Origin: Sambucus nigra
Taxonomy: Eukaryota; Streptophyta; Magnoliopsida; Dipsacales; Adoxaceae
Direction of reading: 5' to 3'
Assembly (NCBI GenBank): GCA_949130495.1
Contig: OX422213.1
Location: forward strand, 58,688,678 to 58,752,677
Length of the DNA stretch: 64,000 nt
The notes beneath the pieces were generated by a model. It saw only the letters and a program-made list of their open reading frames with translations, was not told the origin of the DNA and searched no databases. Shown piece by piece: positions 47,090-59,066 of the stretch (positions are counted from its first letter, which is position 1; each line of letters starts with the position of its first letter). A program made the position numbers and the translations under genes.

Positions 47090-47379
47090 CCTTTGAAAAA
47101 CTATTTGTTAAATTTACTCTTTCAAAATTCAACTTTCACCTACATTTAATTTTCAATCTCACTTTACCAACCGAACACATGAAGAATTTAAATTTTTACG
47201 TGGTGTCATGGTCATACTCACAAGACCTGTAGCCTACGGTGGTGCCACCGTGGGGTCTGCCACCACACATTTTATCATCAGTGTTATAAATAGTCTTTAT
47301 GGTTGGAGATGTTTTCAAAATGCAATAAATATGGGTATTCTTAGGAAACCAAAAACCTGTCGCAGAGTTATTGCTTGGC

Positions 47380-47389
47380 TTTATAATAA
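47380..47389 (+). promoter_or_regulatory. Possible TATA box of the WSD1-like gene
   Basis: TTTATAATAA lies 64 bp before the ATG at 47453, within the distance expected for a short leader. No other promoter element was recognised. Confidence 0.35.
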
Positions 47390-47452
47390 TGCATGGCCAA
47401 CAACATTATGAACCAAAGGAGCTACATGCACAGAAACAGAAACTAGGAGGGG

Positions 47453-47638
47453 ATGGAGTTTGATGAGCAACAAGTGTTAGAGCCTGTGAGTCCAACTGGC
47501 CAATATTTAAAGAGCTCGGTGCTGTCTCTCACTATACTCGCCGTTTTAGAATTTGAAGTTCCAATAGATGACTCTCAAACCCTGTCACTACTCAAGGAGG
47601 TTTTCTTACCCATCAACCCTCGATTTTCCTCAATCATG
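47453..47638 (+). CDS. WSD1-like exon 1
   Basis: Sixty-two codons run from ATG to SSIM, followed by a GTACTC donor. This ATG is the first in frame, and the N-terminus has the usual length before the SPTGQYL motif. Confidence 0.8.
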
Positions 47639-47702
<64 letters not shown>

Positions 47703-47946
47703 GCATATATTAAATAGGCCCTCAAACATTTTTTAATACACATTTAGTCCAAATCTTTTTATTTTGCACCAAAAAGTCCTTCATCATACTAAAAAGGCTT
47801 TACAATGTCGCTGGCGCGGACCTTTAAAGATAAGAGAATAATGCATTGTAAAGCCTTTTTAGTATGACGAAGGACTTTTTGGTACAAAATAAAAGGCTTA
47901 GACTAAATGCATATTAAAAAATGTTTGAGGGACTTTTTGGTATTTG

Positions 47947-48007
<61 letters not shown>

Positions 48008-48158
48008 TCCTGCTCTTGTGCGGACTAGTCTGCATTTTAAGAATGCGGACCGGACATGTGTCACCTGGTGGTGATCCCAGAAAAAAGAGAGAGTGTGCCT
48101 ATAATTTAGACGATAATTTCCGGTCCGCATTTTTAAAATGCGGACTAGTCCGAACAGA

Positions 48159-48207
<49 letters not shown>

Positions 48208-50921
48208 ATATTTGGATTGTAACAAGAAAAATGATAAGACGCATAGCTACATAGGGCTGGATTTCTAGATTTTTTAAATAATTTTTTTACCTATGTGTAA
48301 TAACTTTAATGTTGAGGTGAAAAATGGTGATTTTCCAAACTTGAATGTATATATATGAGTCAAAACCAAACTCCTCTTCTTTCCTTTCCTAGCAGCCGGC
48401 CCTATTTTTGTCTCAACCAACTCTTCTCTTTTCTCCGTTCAAGAAGAACAAAGCATTGATATAAAAGCTAATTGATATAAAAGCTACCTGTTATTTGCTA
48501 AGATTTATCACTTGTTCATCACTTGTTCAACCTTGTGATTTGTTAAGATTTAACACTTATTCAAGCAACCGGACCTAATTATTTTTTTAACCATGAATGT
48601 ATTATGTATATATAATATACCCTCTTATTTGTTAAGACTTAACACTCCTTTAACAACTTTCATTCAAGAACTGTTTTTTTAACATATGCCAGATCTGTTA
48701 AGCTAATTAATTTATTCGACTTTTTTAATTTAACATATGTTAGATCTTTGCCCAAATTACTAATATATATGTAGATTTAAATTAATATATGTTAGAACTT
48801 AATTAATATATGTTAGAACTTATAGTTATGCCCAAATTATTGATTTGTGTTAGATTTATACTCAAATTGCTCAAATATATGTAGGTTTAAATTAGTTTGA
48901 TTTTTCAGCCCTAAGTTTATGAATGTTGAAATTTAATTAATCAATACATCAACATTTTTAGGGTTAAAAATTGCAAACAAAAAAGTAAAAACAACCCCAA
49001 AAAAATCACCCCGGGGCTCCCGCCCCCGAACCCCCAACCTTCGTCAAACCATTTCATACCCACTAACTCAAAATCCTGGCTCCGTCACTGTGTCTATAGA
49101 TCTTGTGGTTTCAGCCTCAAAATAATAAATATAAAATTTGTATGTAAACACTATATATCTATCCGATTGTCAAGATTCATATGTTCTTTGTATTTTTAAA
49201 TTGCAGTGTAATAACAAGTTAAAGTACCCCTCTGGTGCGGGAATACTTTGCTAACCGTTTGTGCGGTATTTATTTTTTTAACTCCAAAAAATAGTTTTTC
49301 TTTTTTGGGACTCTACGTTGAAATTTGGGAAACTTATGGGGGGACCTTTCAAGTTATTTTAAAGAAAGGGTGTAATTCGAAAGCAATAATATATTTGAGG
49401 GTTAAATTCATAATAACAATAAAAAACAAAGGTAATGCAAAAACATAATTATGTTGTACCTCATTGAAATATGAGATTAGCATCATATTCAACAGTTAAG
49501 AATATATAATTGATTACAAAAATTGATGACGTAAGCAGTTTAGTGTAGATAGAATTGCTCAACCTAGTGACTGGAATTGTTGTTTCAACTTGAGAGATTG
49601 AATTTACTTGTGTGGTATCAGGTTGAAGAAAAGAATGGGTTGAAGAAATGGAAGCGTGTTGAAGTGAACCTCCAGGACCATGTTCATGTCCCCATTTTCC
49701 CAAAAGGAACGTCACCAGATTTTAAATACGAGGAGTGTCTGAATGATTATCTATCAAAAATAGCGGTGGTTGAACTTCCTCAAAGTCGACCATTGTGGGA
49801 AGTTCATATTATCAAGTACTCAACTAAGGATGCAGCTGGGTGTGCTGTTTTTAAGCTTCACCATGCACTAGGGGATGGCTATTCTCTAATGGGAGCTCTT
49901 CTTTCTTGTCTACAACGAGCGGATAATCCCTCAATTCCATTAACATTCCCTTCTCTACAATCAAGCTCAAAGCTCAACATTGGTGATGCTAAGGGCATAT
50001 TCAACCGTGTACCTAGGCTTTTCTTTGGCTTCATCAACAGTGTTTTGGATTTCGGATGGAGCGTTCTAAAAAGTAGTGTGGTAGAAGACGACACGACACC
50101 GATTCGATCGAGCAATACTGGAATGATGTCCCCCCTCATAAATATAACTAATACATCATTTTCTCTCCATCAAATCAAACTAATCAAGGATAAACTTAAC
50201 GTGGTATGTTCATGCTTTTTTCCACTACTATGAATATATGTATATGAGAAGATATAATAGTTCAGCTCTAAAATGGATCATCCTCCCCTAATTATTTTAG
50301 GTTGGATAGACGAAAGTTGTTTCTCACATTTGTGTGAATAACCAAAGCAGAAATATTGAACCCTATAATTTTTTGCAATAAACCATCCAAATAATTTCAA
50401 ATGTGGACATTCATCTAAATTATACATTTTGCTACCAAAAAAAACAAAACTCATCCCGATAACTCCTCTAAAACACACGTGTTCACCCCCCCCCCCCCCC
50501 CAAAAATGCAGTTCAAGAATTATCTTTCTACCTTTGTAGTTTAAAAATGTAATTTGTTTTTCAACAGACAATAAATGATGTGGTTACTGGGATAATCTTC
50601 TTCGGAACTCGGTTGTACATGGAAGGGGAATGCTATGAGTCGAGGAAGGCACATTCTACCGGTTTGGTTTTGCTTAACACTAGGAATCTTGGTGGTTACA
50701 AGTCTGTTGATGAGATGGTGAAGACTGATGCTAAAATGCCATGGGGAAATCATTTTGCATTTTTGCATGTACCGATCCCAATATTAACTTCTACCGAGTC
50801 ATCAAACCCACTTGAGTTCATCCTCAAAGCCCATGAAGTAATTAAGGGTAAAAGAAATTCGTCGGCAGTTTATTTGACTGGTACATTACTAGAGGCACTG
50901 AGAAAATATAGAGGCCCCGAG
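47453..50921 (+). CDS. WSD1-like wax ester synthase/diacylglycerol acyltransferase, 5' three exons
   Basis: Three exons (47453-47638, 49622-50203, 50568-50921) join in phase 0 to give 374 codons without a stop. The protein opens with EPVSPTGQYLKSSVLSLTIL, typical of plant WS/DGAT bifunctional acyltransferases, and carries the active-site motif HHALGDG (HHxxxDG) at residues 142-148. It then has the NDVVTGIIFFGTRLYM and PWGNHFAFLHVPIPI segments of the family. The enzyme transfers acyl-CoA to fatty alcohols or diacylglycerol, making wax esters or triacylglycerol, at the endoplasmic reticulum. Family members are about 480 residues long. About 100 C-terminal residues should follow the GTACGT donor at 50922, but no matching exon was seen up to 56600. 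It is either a truncated gene or one with a distant last part. All donors and acceptors follow GT-AG. Confidence 0.88.
47642..47699. repeat. Compound (CT)n(TA)n microsatellite
   Basis: About 14 CT units are followed by about 15 TA units, beginning 4 bp into intron 1 of the WSD1-like gene. Confidence 0.95.
47703..47948. mobile_element. Foldback MITE in intron 1 of the WSD1-like gene
   Basis: Two arms of about 100 bp are inverted repeats of each other (for example CCTCAAACATTTTTTAATA on the left and TATTAAAAAATGTTTGAGG on the right, and TAAAAAGGCTTTACAATG against CATTGTAAAGCCTTTTTA). They flank a short core containing CGCTGGCGCGGACC. As RNA the unit would form a long hairpin. Similar cores occur in the foldback elements at 51763 and 52380. 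Confidence 0.85.
47951..48004. repeat. (TA)n microsatellite
   Basis: A pure alternating run follows the foldback element and abuts the next MITE. Confidence 0.95.
48012..48160. mobile_element. 149-bp MITE flanked by (TA)n
   Basis: The ends are inverted repeats of about 40 bp (GCTCTTGTGCGGACTAGTC on the left, and GCTCTGTTCGGACTAGTCC read inward from the right, both continuing into AATGCGGACCGG). It lies between two TA microsatellites, so the target duplication cannot be defined. A TA target would fit a Tc1/mariner-type parent. Confidence 0.75.
48161..48200. repeat. (TA)n microsatellite
   Basis: A pure alternating run forms the right flank of the 149-bp MITE. Confidence 0.95.
48248..49090. 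mobile_element. Decayed transposon-like sequence in intron 1
   Basis: The right end reads AAAATCCTGGCTCCGTCACTG. Its complement CAGTGACGGAGCCAGGATTT is a terminal sequence seen widely at ends of plant non-autonomous DNA elements. A weak counterpart (GGGCTGGATTTCTAG) lies near 48256. The interior has repeated ATGTTAGA-type motifs (48680-48850) and no coding region. No target duplication was found. Confidence 0.3.
49622..50203 (+). CDS. WSD1-like exon 2 (active site)
   Basis: The exon is preceded by GGTATCAG and followed by a GTATGT donor. Its 194 codons include the HHALGDG motif at 49859-49879 and the surrounding condensation-type acyltransferase fold residues. Confidence 0.9.
50568..50921 (+). 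CDS. WSD1-like exon 3
   Basis: The exon is preceded by TTTTTCAACAG and followed by a GTACGT donor after GPE. Its 118 codons begin TINDVVTGIIFFGTR. Intron 2 (50204-50567) contains a 16-base C run at 50486-50501. Confidence 0.88.
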
Positions 50922-51762
50922 GTACGTAAATGTTTTTACTACATTATGCAAAGTCTATGGAACTTTGACTTTTGTGTTAATGTCATGCCAAGTCTCTTGT
51001 AGCACTTTGTTTTAGCTTTATTTATACACATAAAGTGTCTCACCATGTCTCTCGTGACACTCATCACTAAGGAAATAATGGCAAAACAAGGTTAACACAT
51101 ATATACGAAACTTTAGTATCACCAATATTGGAAAGTTTTTCCTCAAACCATGCATATTAGTTGCCATTTGACATTGGGATATTAAGAATATAGTCTCATT
51201 TCTAAATATTTATTTGTGATCACTTTCATGTTCTTATTTTTTTAGTTGTTAATTCTATGGTACCAAATATGAGACAAGTATCATTCTCTGTGAAAAGAAA
51301 GAGGAGTTGTTACAGAGCATTTATGAACGATTTTCGATAGTTATGAGACTAATTACAATTTTAAAAATACATGGGAGTGACACCTTACAAATATTTGAAG
51401 ATAGGACTAAAGTAAAAAAAACTTCCAATGTTTAAAAATTGTGAATGTTGGGGGTCAATATCATTTGGAGGAATATTTTTTATTTTGTTGTCCGAAGATG
51501 GTCTAATAATAGTTAGGCTCCTTTTATTTTGAGCATTTTGTGGAAAAAGAAAAAATAAGTAAATGTTGTCCTTTTTCCATGTTCTAGTTAAATGAAAACA
51601 TGGGAAATGATACATAAAAACAATATACAAATTATTTTTCATGACTCAAACATAACAATAAAAAGTTATTTAGTATCACGCACGGATATAGGTATAAATC
51701 ATTCTATGAGGAAATCATGGCATAAATCTTTGTGGAACGACAAATATAAAAGGGCTTTTCTA
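50922..51762. other. Sequence after WSD1-like exon 3, no feature seen
   Basis: It is AT-rich. I looked for the C-terminal WSD1 exons (a region rich in SNVIGP-like and GVPQSL-like motifs) and saw none. The minus-strand frame 51385-51642 is not convincing. Confidence 0.5.
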
Positions 51763-51915
51763 TTGTGACGGAATTTTCAATTGCAATTTCAAGGATAAAC
51801 TGAAGTAGTTTTTTTTATTGGTTGGTTTTTAGATTTCACTGGCGTGGACCCCAAAAATCAACCAAGAAAAAATTGCCACATCAGTTTGTCCATGAAATTT
51901 TTGTCAAAAATTCAA
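51763..51915. mobile_element. Foldback MITE with ACTGGCGTGGACC core
   Basis: The arms pair imperfectly (CAATTTCAAGGATAAACTGA on the left against TCAGTTTGTCCATGAAATTT on the right), as does an inner pair (TTGGTTGGTTTTTAG against CCAAAAATCAACCAA). They surround the core CACTGGCGTGGACC. Confidence 0.7.
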
Positions 51916-52379
51916 TCAACATAGAATTTTTCATATACAAATGATTAAAGATAGAATACAAAAGAGAGGACTTTTCCTGTAAATTAAATTCTCCAACCAA
52001 AATCCAACAGTAAAATAAAGGTAGAGGAATATGTGAAGATTTAGATTTTTCACGCAGGAACAACTCAACTTTTAACTTTGATTAAAATTCACTCATTACG
52101 TAAGCATGTTGTCACGTAATCCACGGAGAACAAATTAATGTTGTTTTTAGTTCACATCGCATGTTAGGTAGTCTCGATCCCCAAAATGTAGCTTAGTGTT
52201 AAATTAACAGTCTGATGAAACTTTACATATTGCGCTATATTTTACACTGAAATGATATTTTAATAAGACTTAGACATAAGAATTTTAAAAACGCGTATGG
52301 GAGTGAGAAAACCGAACACAATCCATTTAACCTTCCCAACCAACCAATTGTATTAATGACCTATTGAATTAAGGGGCTT

Positions 52380-52612
52380 TCTAAATTTAGGGTCTATTGT
52401 AATATGTATTATGAAAATAGGACAACAAACATTTCATTTATAATTTTAGTTCCTGCTTTATAATAAAGACGCTGACGCGGACCCACATTCATAAAACATC
52501 AACTAATCGCAGTCTACCAAATCAATCGATAATTTGAAAATAAGGACTAAAAATGAAAGACAAATGTTTGTTGTCCTATATCCATAATTGATATTACTTG
52601 TGGCCCTAAAAA
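52380..52612. mobile_element. Foldback MITE with CGCTGACGCGGACC core
   Basis: The left arm contains AGGACAACAAACATTTCATT and the right arm AGACAAATGTTTGTTGTCCT as its inverted partner, with further pairing outward to about 52390 and 52610. The core is GACGCTGACGCGGACC. Confidence 0.8.
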
Positions 52613-55600
52613 TATATAAACTATTGAATTAATTAGTTGGATTACATTCTTATTGAGTTATCCATTAGCATACACTAAATCATGTGTAATAACTCTATAA
52701 CTACGTTCTCTTTCTATATAGATTTTCTTCGTATGATATTCTTAACTCCTCATTCTCTCTAAAGTGTTGAAAATAATACAACCAACCAAATCCATTCGAA
52801 AATGGCAGCCATTTCTTACTTAGAGAGGTGTCACTCTTTGTATGTTTGATATATTTCTCTCTCTAAAAGTAGTTCTCTATATAAAATTATAATATCTTTA
52901 CCTCTCTAAGAATCTCAATACTTTCTCTCTTAAAAAAATTATCTCTACAATTATACACATTTTTATGCTCTAGAAAAATTCTTACAATCATGTTAATCCC
53001 TCTCTCTAACAAGCTAATCTCAACATAAATTAAATTTTATTCTCACAATAAATTCTAATCTTTTTCTCTATAAAAATGTTTATCGAATTAAAAGTGTAAT
53101 ATCATTTTTCTCAAAAATAAATTCTCTATAATCACGTTATCATTTATCTATATAAAAAATTGTTTGTAACATTAAAATCTCATTCACATTTAAAAACTGC
53201 CTTTATCTCTCTAAAACGTTTCTCTCCGAAACTGATTGCATGAAAGATATTACAAATTTAGAGAAATCATTTTTTAAGAGAACAAGATGTTAGTGGCGCA
53301 TTATGTAAGAGCTTATATTAGCGAGAAAATCGTAACCACCAATTGTATAGGTTGACAAATCGTCATTTTTTATTTGACAAGACAAATATTTCGAATAGTT
53401 GGAGAACTTTAATTCCTAATTCTTTGTAGTGTGAGAAAAAGTACCTTGACATTTGAGATAGAGAGAGAGAGAGAGAAAGAGAGAATAATTTTGAAAAAAA
53501 ATAAAGAATTAGATTGTAATTTTTATGTATGCATTATTATGGGAGGGAAATATATAATAATTCTAAAGAGATTTTAATAAATGGGAAAGAAGTGGCTTAC
53601 CATTTAAAGGAAAGATAAAATATTCAGATTATTGAGACATGAAACTTTTTTTAGAAATAGTTTAATATTTAAGATAAAGAAAATGTAGAAAGAAAAAGAT
53701 GTACAAATTTTAAAGTACCTTTTCGATAGCCCCCTTAGCTCTTCGTTTATCTACGTTGAGCACATGTGAAACTCTTCTTAGTATTATAAGGACATTATAT
53801 TTATGATTAATTAACTCTAAACCCGTATGTTGGCCCCGAAAATATACCTAAGAGTGGGTGAATTGGGTATATATAAAATTAAAGGGAATTTCAAAATGTT
53901 GTTAACTCTTCTTTGAGATCGATTGCAATATGATAAATAAATTTAATTATAAGCAAATAACCAAATAATAAGCAAAAGTAGTTAAGATGGAGATTTTAGA
54001 GAAACTTTGCAAATTGATATTTTAACGTGGTCCGACCTTTCCTATGTCCACGCTCAAGATAGTACTCGAGAAACTTCACTATCTACTGTTGACTAAGGTG
54101 GAACTAAAACTTCATAAGGACTTATCACACCTTCAAAAATGAAACCCATAAGAAAACTATACCCGTTCTTGCCCAGTGGAATACGATAGAGCCCATGTCT
54201 TATCATGTCTTGACTCCCCATAACTACAACTCTACCGACCGTGAAGATACAATCAAGTTCAACCACAAGTATCGACAATGAGATGTGTGACCAAAATATA
54301 AAGTGGAGTTGATTTACTAAAAACAATGGTGAAATGGACTTAACAATTGTGAAATAGATTTACTTTCTCTCTTTAGAATGTTAAACCAATAAGTAACCAC
54401 AAGTAAGTTTCTTACATAGGTTTTGGTTAAATCTTTAGCACAATAGAGTATTGGGTTTATATATTTCACTAAAGAGTGTTTGAGGGAGAAGCTTAAGCTC
54501 AAAAGGTCTTTTTGGTTAGAGTTTTGCTTCAATGGAGTTTTGAGTTTTAAACTCTCAACATGGATACGAGTTTTGGGACTTGGTTTCTCTTTCTAAAAAA
54601 TTTCATAAGCTATGATTCTTATATTTAATCTTTGTAGAATGTTGTCGAAAGCTTGTGTGTTTGAAGAAGGAACCCAAAGGGTCATTTTATAAGCTTTTAT
54701 AAAAACTAGTCATTTGAGGGTACACTGGTAAATTCGAGATCTTTTGGAATTTGAGTTGTTAAAACTAGCCATTGATATTTTGAGCCACGTAGGCACTTTG
54801 AGTTGACTCAAATTAGTTTGAATCGATTTAAAAGTCTCAGGTCCTTCTTTTAAATCCAAAGACTTCATCTAAAATTTCAACATACTAAATAAGGACTATT
54901 TTCTTGATTGGCTATTTTTCATTTAAAATTTAGGATATATTCCCAATTATGAAACTCGCAATGTTAACTAAGCGAACAAAAGATTTTGAGGCATAAAGTG
55001 CAAAAAAACCCTAAAATTGATTATCACATGTGAACAATGGATTTACATAAATAAACCTAATGACTAATTATATGGAGTGATGCTAGGGGGATATATCTTG
55101 GGACAAGATTCCTACAAATGGAACACGAGTTCGCGTGTCATTGTTGGAGACCTTTAGTAAGACAGATCCATTTGATATGTCCATCAATAATATGTGAATA
55201 CATATCCCAAAATTATGTCTCCTTATTTTTTTCAAATGTTTGTGTTCGTATGTTTTGACTTTGTATGCTTAAGTGCGATCTTAATTGTGAGTTCACACCT
55301 GAGGTCCCTCTATTAGGCACTTGAAAAATATTATGTCAATACCTTTCCAAATATGTAAAGTATCATGGTGAAATTGCTAATATTGATTCCCTTTAAGCAT
55401 AAATACTCAAATCAAAAGAGCACTTAAAGACCCAATGGAAATATTAATTACAAACTCTTAAAACCAAATAAAAACTAAAACACACCAAATCTAATACCTT
55501 TTTCAATACTTGGTGCCAAGGATGGTCATAACAAAAATGAGGCCTAAGGCATTGAATTTTAGGTGGTCCTCTTGTCATTAATTTAATCTAACTAAATTAT

Positions 55601-56604
55601 ATTTATTTTTTCTAGAATCCATGAATTCATTCACCTTTTTTCATGTTTTTTTTATACCCACTTTATTATTTTAAATTGATCAGACCATTTAGATATAATA
55701 TTTTACTATAAATAATTACAAGAGTAATATAATTATAAAATAATATTTTGAAAATAAAAAGTAAAAGTTAAACTTTTTAAAGAAACTTGTAATGTGAAAT
55801 TAACTTTAGACGCTCTCATACCCCTTTAGACAATGGATTGGGATAGTTAATAAATATCGTAAAAAAGAAAAATTAAAAAAACTATTGAGTGGAGAGAGAG
55901 CATCAAATATTAGGGAGGGAAAATTAATGCACTTCGCCATGAAGTTGGTGAAAAGAACTTGTGCGTACAACATTACTCTATTTAGTGGGGTACAAAGGTA
56001 GAAGAATTTAAAGCGTTGTCTTAAAAATTTTACAGCTGAATATAAATATTAGTGCATATATGTGGAGATGTGAGGTCCTTATATTATGGGGCCCTCCTAA
56101 GCATGGTCGACCTTTTAGAAATGAAATATGTAACTTAAACACCTTTTGATTGAGAAATTTTTATATAAATAAATATATCTAGTACTAGTAATTTGTAAAT
56201 TTTCTCGATTTTGTAAGGAATGGCAACATGTCGGCGACTATATGGTGGGTTGACCCTTCTCAAATTCCACCCCCTAAATAAACCCTCACTCCAGGTCTGA
56301 AAAGCCAAAACCTATTTTTTTTTCTTTTTTCAAAACCGAAACTTTATTCAGAATTAAAGTATTTTACATGTGATGTTACTTGTTGCTTATCGGACTATAA
56401 TAACATGACTCTGATCTTGACAAAAAAAGGAAGTAAAAAGCTAGAGGTACAAGTAAAAACCTTACAACAGAAAAGACTCGACACAAAATGAAAAAATCCC
56501 ATTTGCCATTCTCGAAACATACGAGGGATAATGTTTGAAAATATCAAATATAAAAAGAACTTTTTTACTAATGAAAAAACTAATATATTTTATTGGATAT
56601 AATA
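52613..56604. other. Intergenic AT-rich sequence, no gene recognised
   Basis: The stretch 52700-53300 is rich in TCTCTCTAA-type repeats. At 53828 a sequence beginning TGTTGGCCCCGAAAAT and containing ACGTGGTCCGACC (54025) looks like the start of a plant LTR, but no matching end or target duplication was found. The region 54900-56604 has no recognisable features. The short minus-strand frames at 54093-54532 show no family resemblance. Confidence 0.4.
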
Positions 56605-58445
56605 TGTGACACCCCGCCTAATTAAATACCGGGCGATCACTCCTTTATTAAATTAAAATCAAGGTGAACAGTTGGTTCATTCTGAGCATCACTGTCGAAA
56701 AATACTTTTCCAATTTAAACACCCTAAATAATTAAGCTAACTGTCAAACCATTTTAGACTTTACTTTCCAAATTTTATTTTATATAAACCAACATTTAAA
56801 AATTTGCATAATACACAATTTAATAGTCACACCACAACCATCCTGGAACATACAATCCAAATAATCAAACATTCAACTAATTGAATCCCAACATTTAAAA
56901 CGTAAAGTAAAACATCCAGATAGTAATAAATCTCAAAGTGACATTACTAGAAATAAATGAATTATAATATCCCATAAAACAACTGAATAATGGAAACGGG
57001 CGACACATGCCCAACTGAATAAATATGCTAGGAGTGGAATCAAATAAGTGAAGTCGTCTAAGCAAGAGGCTTGCAACTCCCACCTAAGCTGCAGCGCGTT
57101 CCTCCCAAAGGATCCTATGCAAGACGCCCCTGTGGCTGGGCACCTGTAATATATACATATATATACAAGAGAGAAGGGAAAATAGAAACGGGTCAGAGCC
57201 CGATAGTGTAAATGATTTAAAATTTGTTTAGCAAGTATTTAAAATGTTTACAGGCCAATGCAACAACATATTAGTGCGATACTCTCTTGAGAAATTCTCA
57301 CCTCTCTTCTAATGTGCACACCTATCGCACTAATCTTCCCAACGGTTTAACTTATCTTATATCGCACTAAACTTCCCCATGGTTTAACTTATCTTAGGTT
57401 ACTCGTAAGATTTAAAACTGAACAATATAATTGTTTAAGAGAAAAATTTCATTCAGTAACAAAGCTCTCATTTTAACTTTACTTATTAATGAAGTTTCCT
57501 AGTGACATATTATACTTTTCAAAACAAGTTTTTCCAATTTGAAGTCATTATTCATTTCTTACCTATCATGGCACAATAGGTAGTTCCAAATTTCAGAAAT
57601 TCATATATATATTAAATACTCGTATGATATATATATTCTAATAGCACCCCACATAAAAATTATGGTGCGTGCATACTCTGCTATCCAATCCCCGTATCAC
57701 TCGTACTAAGGGAAATACAAGTTCGGAATCACTCTCGAACTGTATTAGCACATACACAAACAATATTGAGGCGAAGCATAGATTCCAAGTCTCTAAGAGG
57801 ATAGCACATGCCCCCACGTCTCTTAGGACCATCTGAACTATCGATTCGATAGCCTGTACCAAGAATTTCTATCTTCTAGGGTACAAGTCAATATCCCCCA
57901 TAAAGGTCCCATCGAGATAAGACTGTCCCAGCACGGTAACCTCAGGGATAGCAAGTAGCGCGGGCACGATTTCCACACATAGATAGTATAGGCATAAACA
58001 TAGTCATATAACTATACTACTATTACCATATCAAATTAGGTACATCTTTAATCCCATAATTACGACATTTGTCCTTATTTCTCATTATTTAGTTCTCACG
58101 TTTGACCGTTCATTTCTGACTTTAATTTGAGGGATCATTCCATCTTATTACGTAACACTCATGGACTCTATCCTCCAAAGTGTAGAATTCAGTAGGTACT
58201 CATCTAATTTCCAACGTAACTATCTTACGCGTCTCTCACCTTAATACATAATTTCCTCATCCCATATACGTAAATATCCCAAAAACACAACTCTCGTCTT
58301 ACATTAAAGGTCCCATAATTATTTATAAGTCCTACTGGTCTTCTTTATCTCCCAAGTCATTTTAATAAGGGTGTCCCAGGATTATTTCTCATTAAATTGA
58401 ATTCAACTAATTTAAAAAGGGGAAATCTGAGTCTGCTAGAAGGGG

Positions 58446-58520
58446 TCGATCGATCGATGGCAGGAGCTCGATCGATCGATGCGTCGATCGATCGACACTC
58501 CTGGTTCGATCGATCGATCA
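58446..58520. repeat. CGATCGAT palindrome cluster in the solo LTR
   Basis: Four blocks of TCGATCGATCGA-like palindrome occur within 75 bp, separated by short unique spacers. It is the counterpart of the weaker cluster at 4005-4075. Confidence 0.9.
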
Positions 58521-59036
58521 AACAGGTATACGTATTCTGTAGATTAACAGTTACGTGTTTCATAATCTAACCTTAATCAAATCCATATTTTTCATACCCA
58601 AACACCCTAAAATTCGTACTACAACCAGTATGAACCCATATTATACATCTTCAACGTAAAGCATGCAAGTTTCCATCAATCATCATAGATTAATAGGCCA
58701 AAACTTATATAAATCTCAAGAACCCTAGAATTTCTTTAACATGGTTCTAATCAGTCTTTTTTCCAGAAATTTCTACTCCTAATTCATCACAAATTCGTGG
58801 TTAAGCCTCTACATATGAAGGGGTTTCCAGATTTTCATTCAAATCAATTCTACATGCGATTTTCCTATCTCCAATATGGATTTTCTTCTACCAAACTCAT
58901 CATAATCCCCCTAGACTAACATGAATGATGCATTAACGAAAATAAGTAAGATAAATACTTGCCTGGAATTTTCAGCGTTCTGATTTGTGAACAAATTTGG
59001 TGTTGTTGCGTTTTCCCGTCGAGCGATCTACGCGTT

Positions 59037-59066
59037 GGTGGTGGTGGCGGTGGCGGTGGCGGTGCA
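59037..59066. repeat. (GGTGGC)n-type short repeat
   Basis: A run of GGT/GGC triplets lies inside the solo LTR and encodes glycine if translated. It corresponds to a CACC-rich stretch near 2945-2985 in the other LTR copy. Confidence 0.85.

Noticed and set aside
49879..50139. Minus-strand frames opposite the WSD1-like exons
   Set aside because: The plus-strand frame has the HHxxxDG motif and proper splice sites. The antisense frames are shadows.
53828..54960. Possible copia-type LTR starting TGTTGGCCCCGAAAAT
   Set aside because: The start looks typical, but no CA end with a matching 5-bp repeat (CCGTA) was found downstream.
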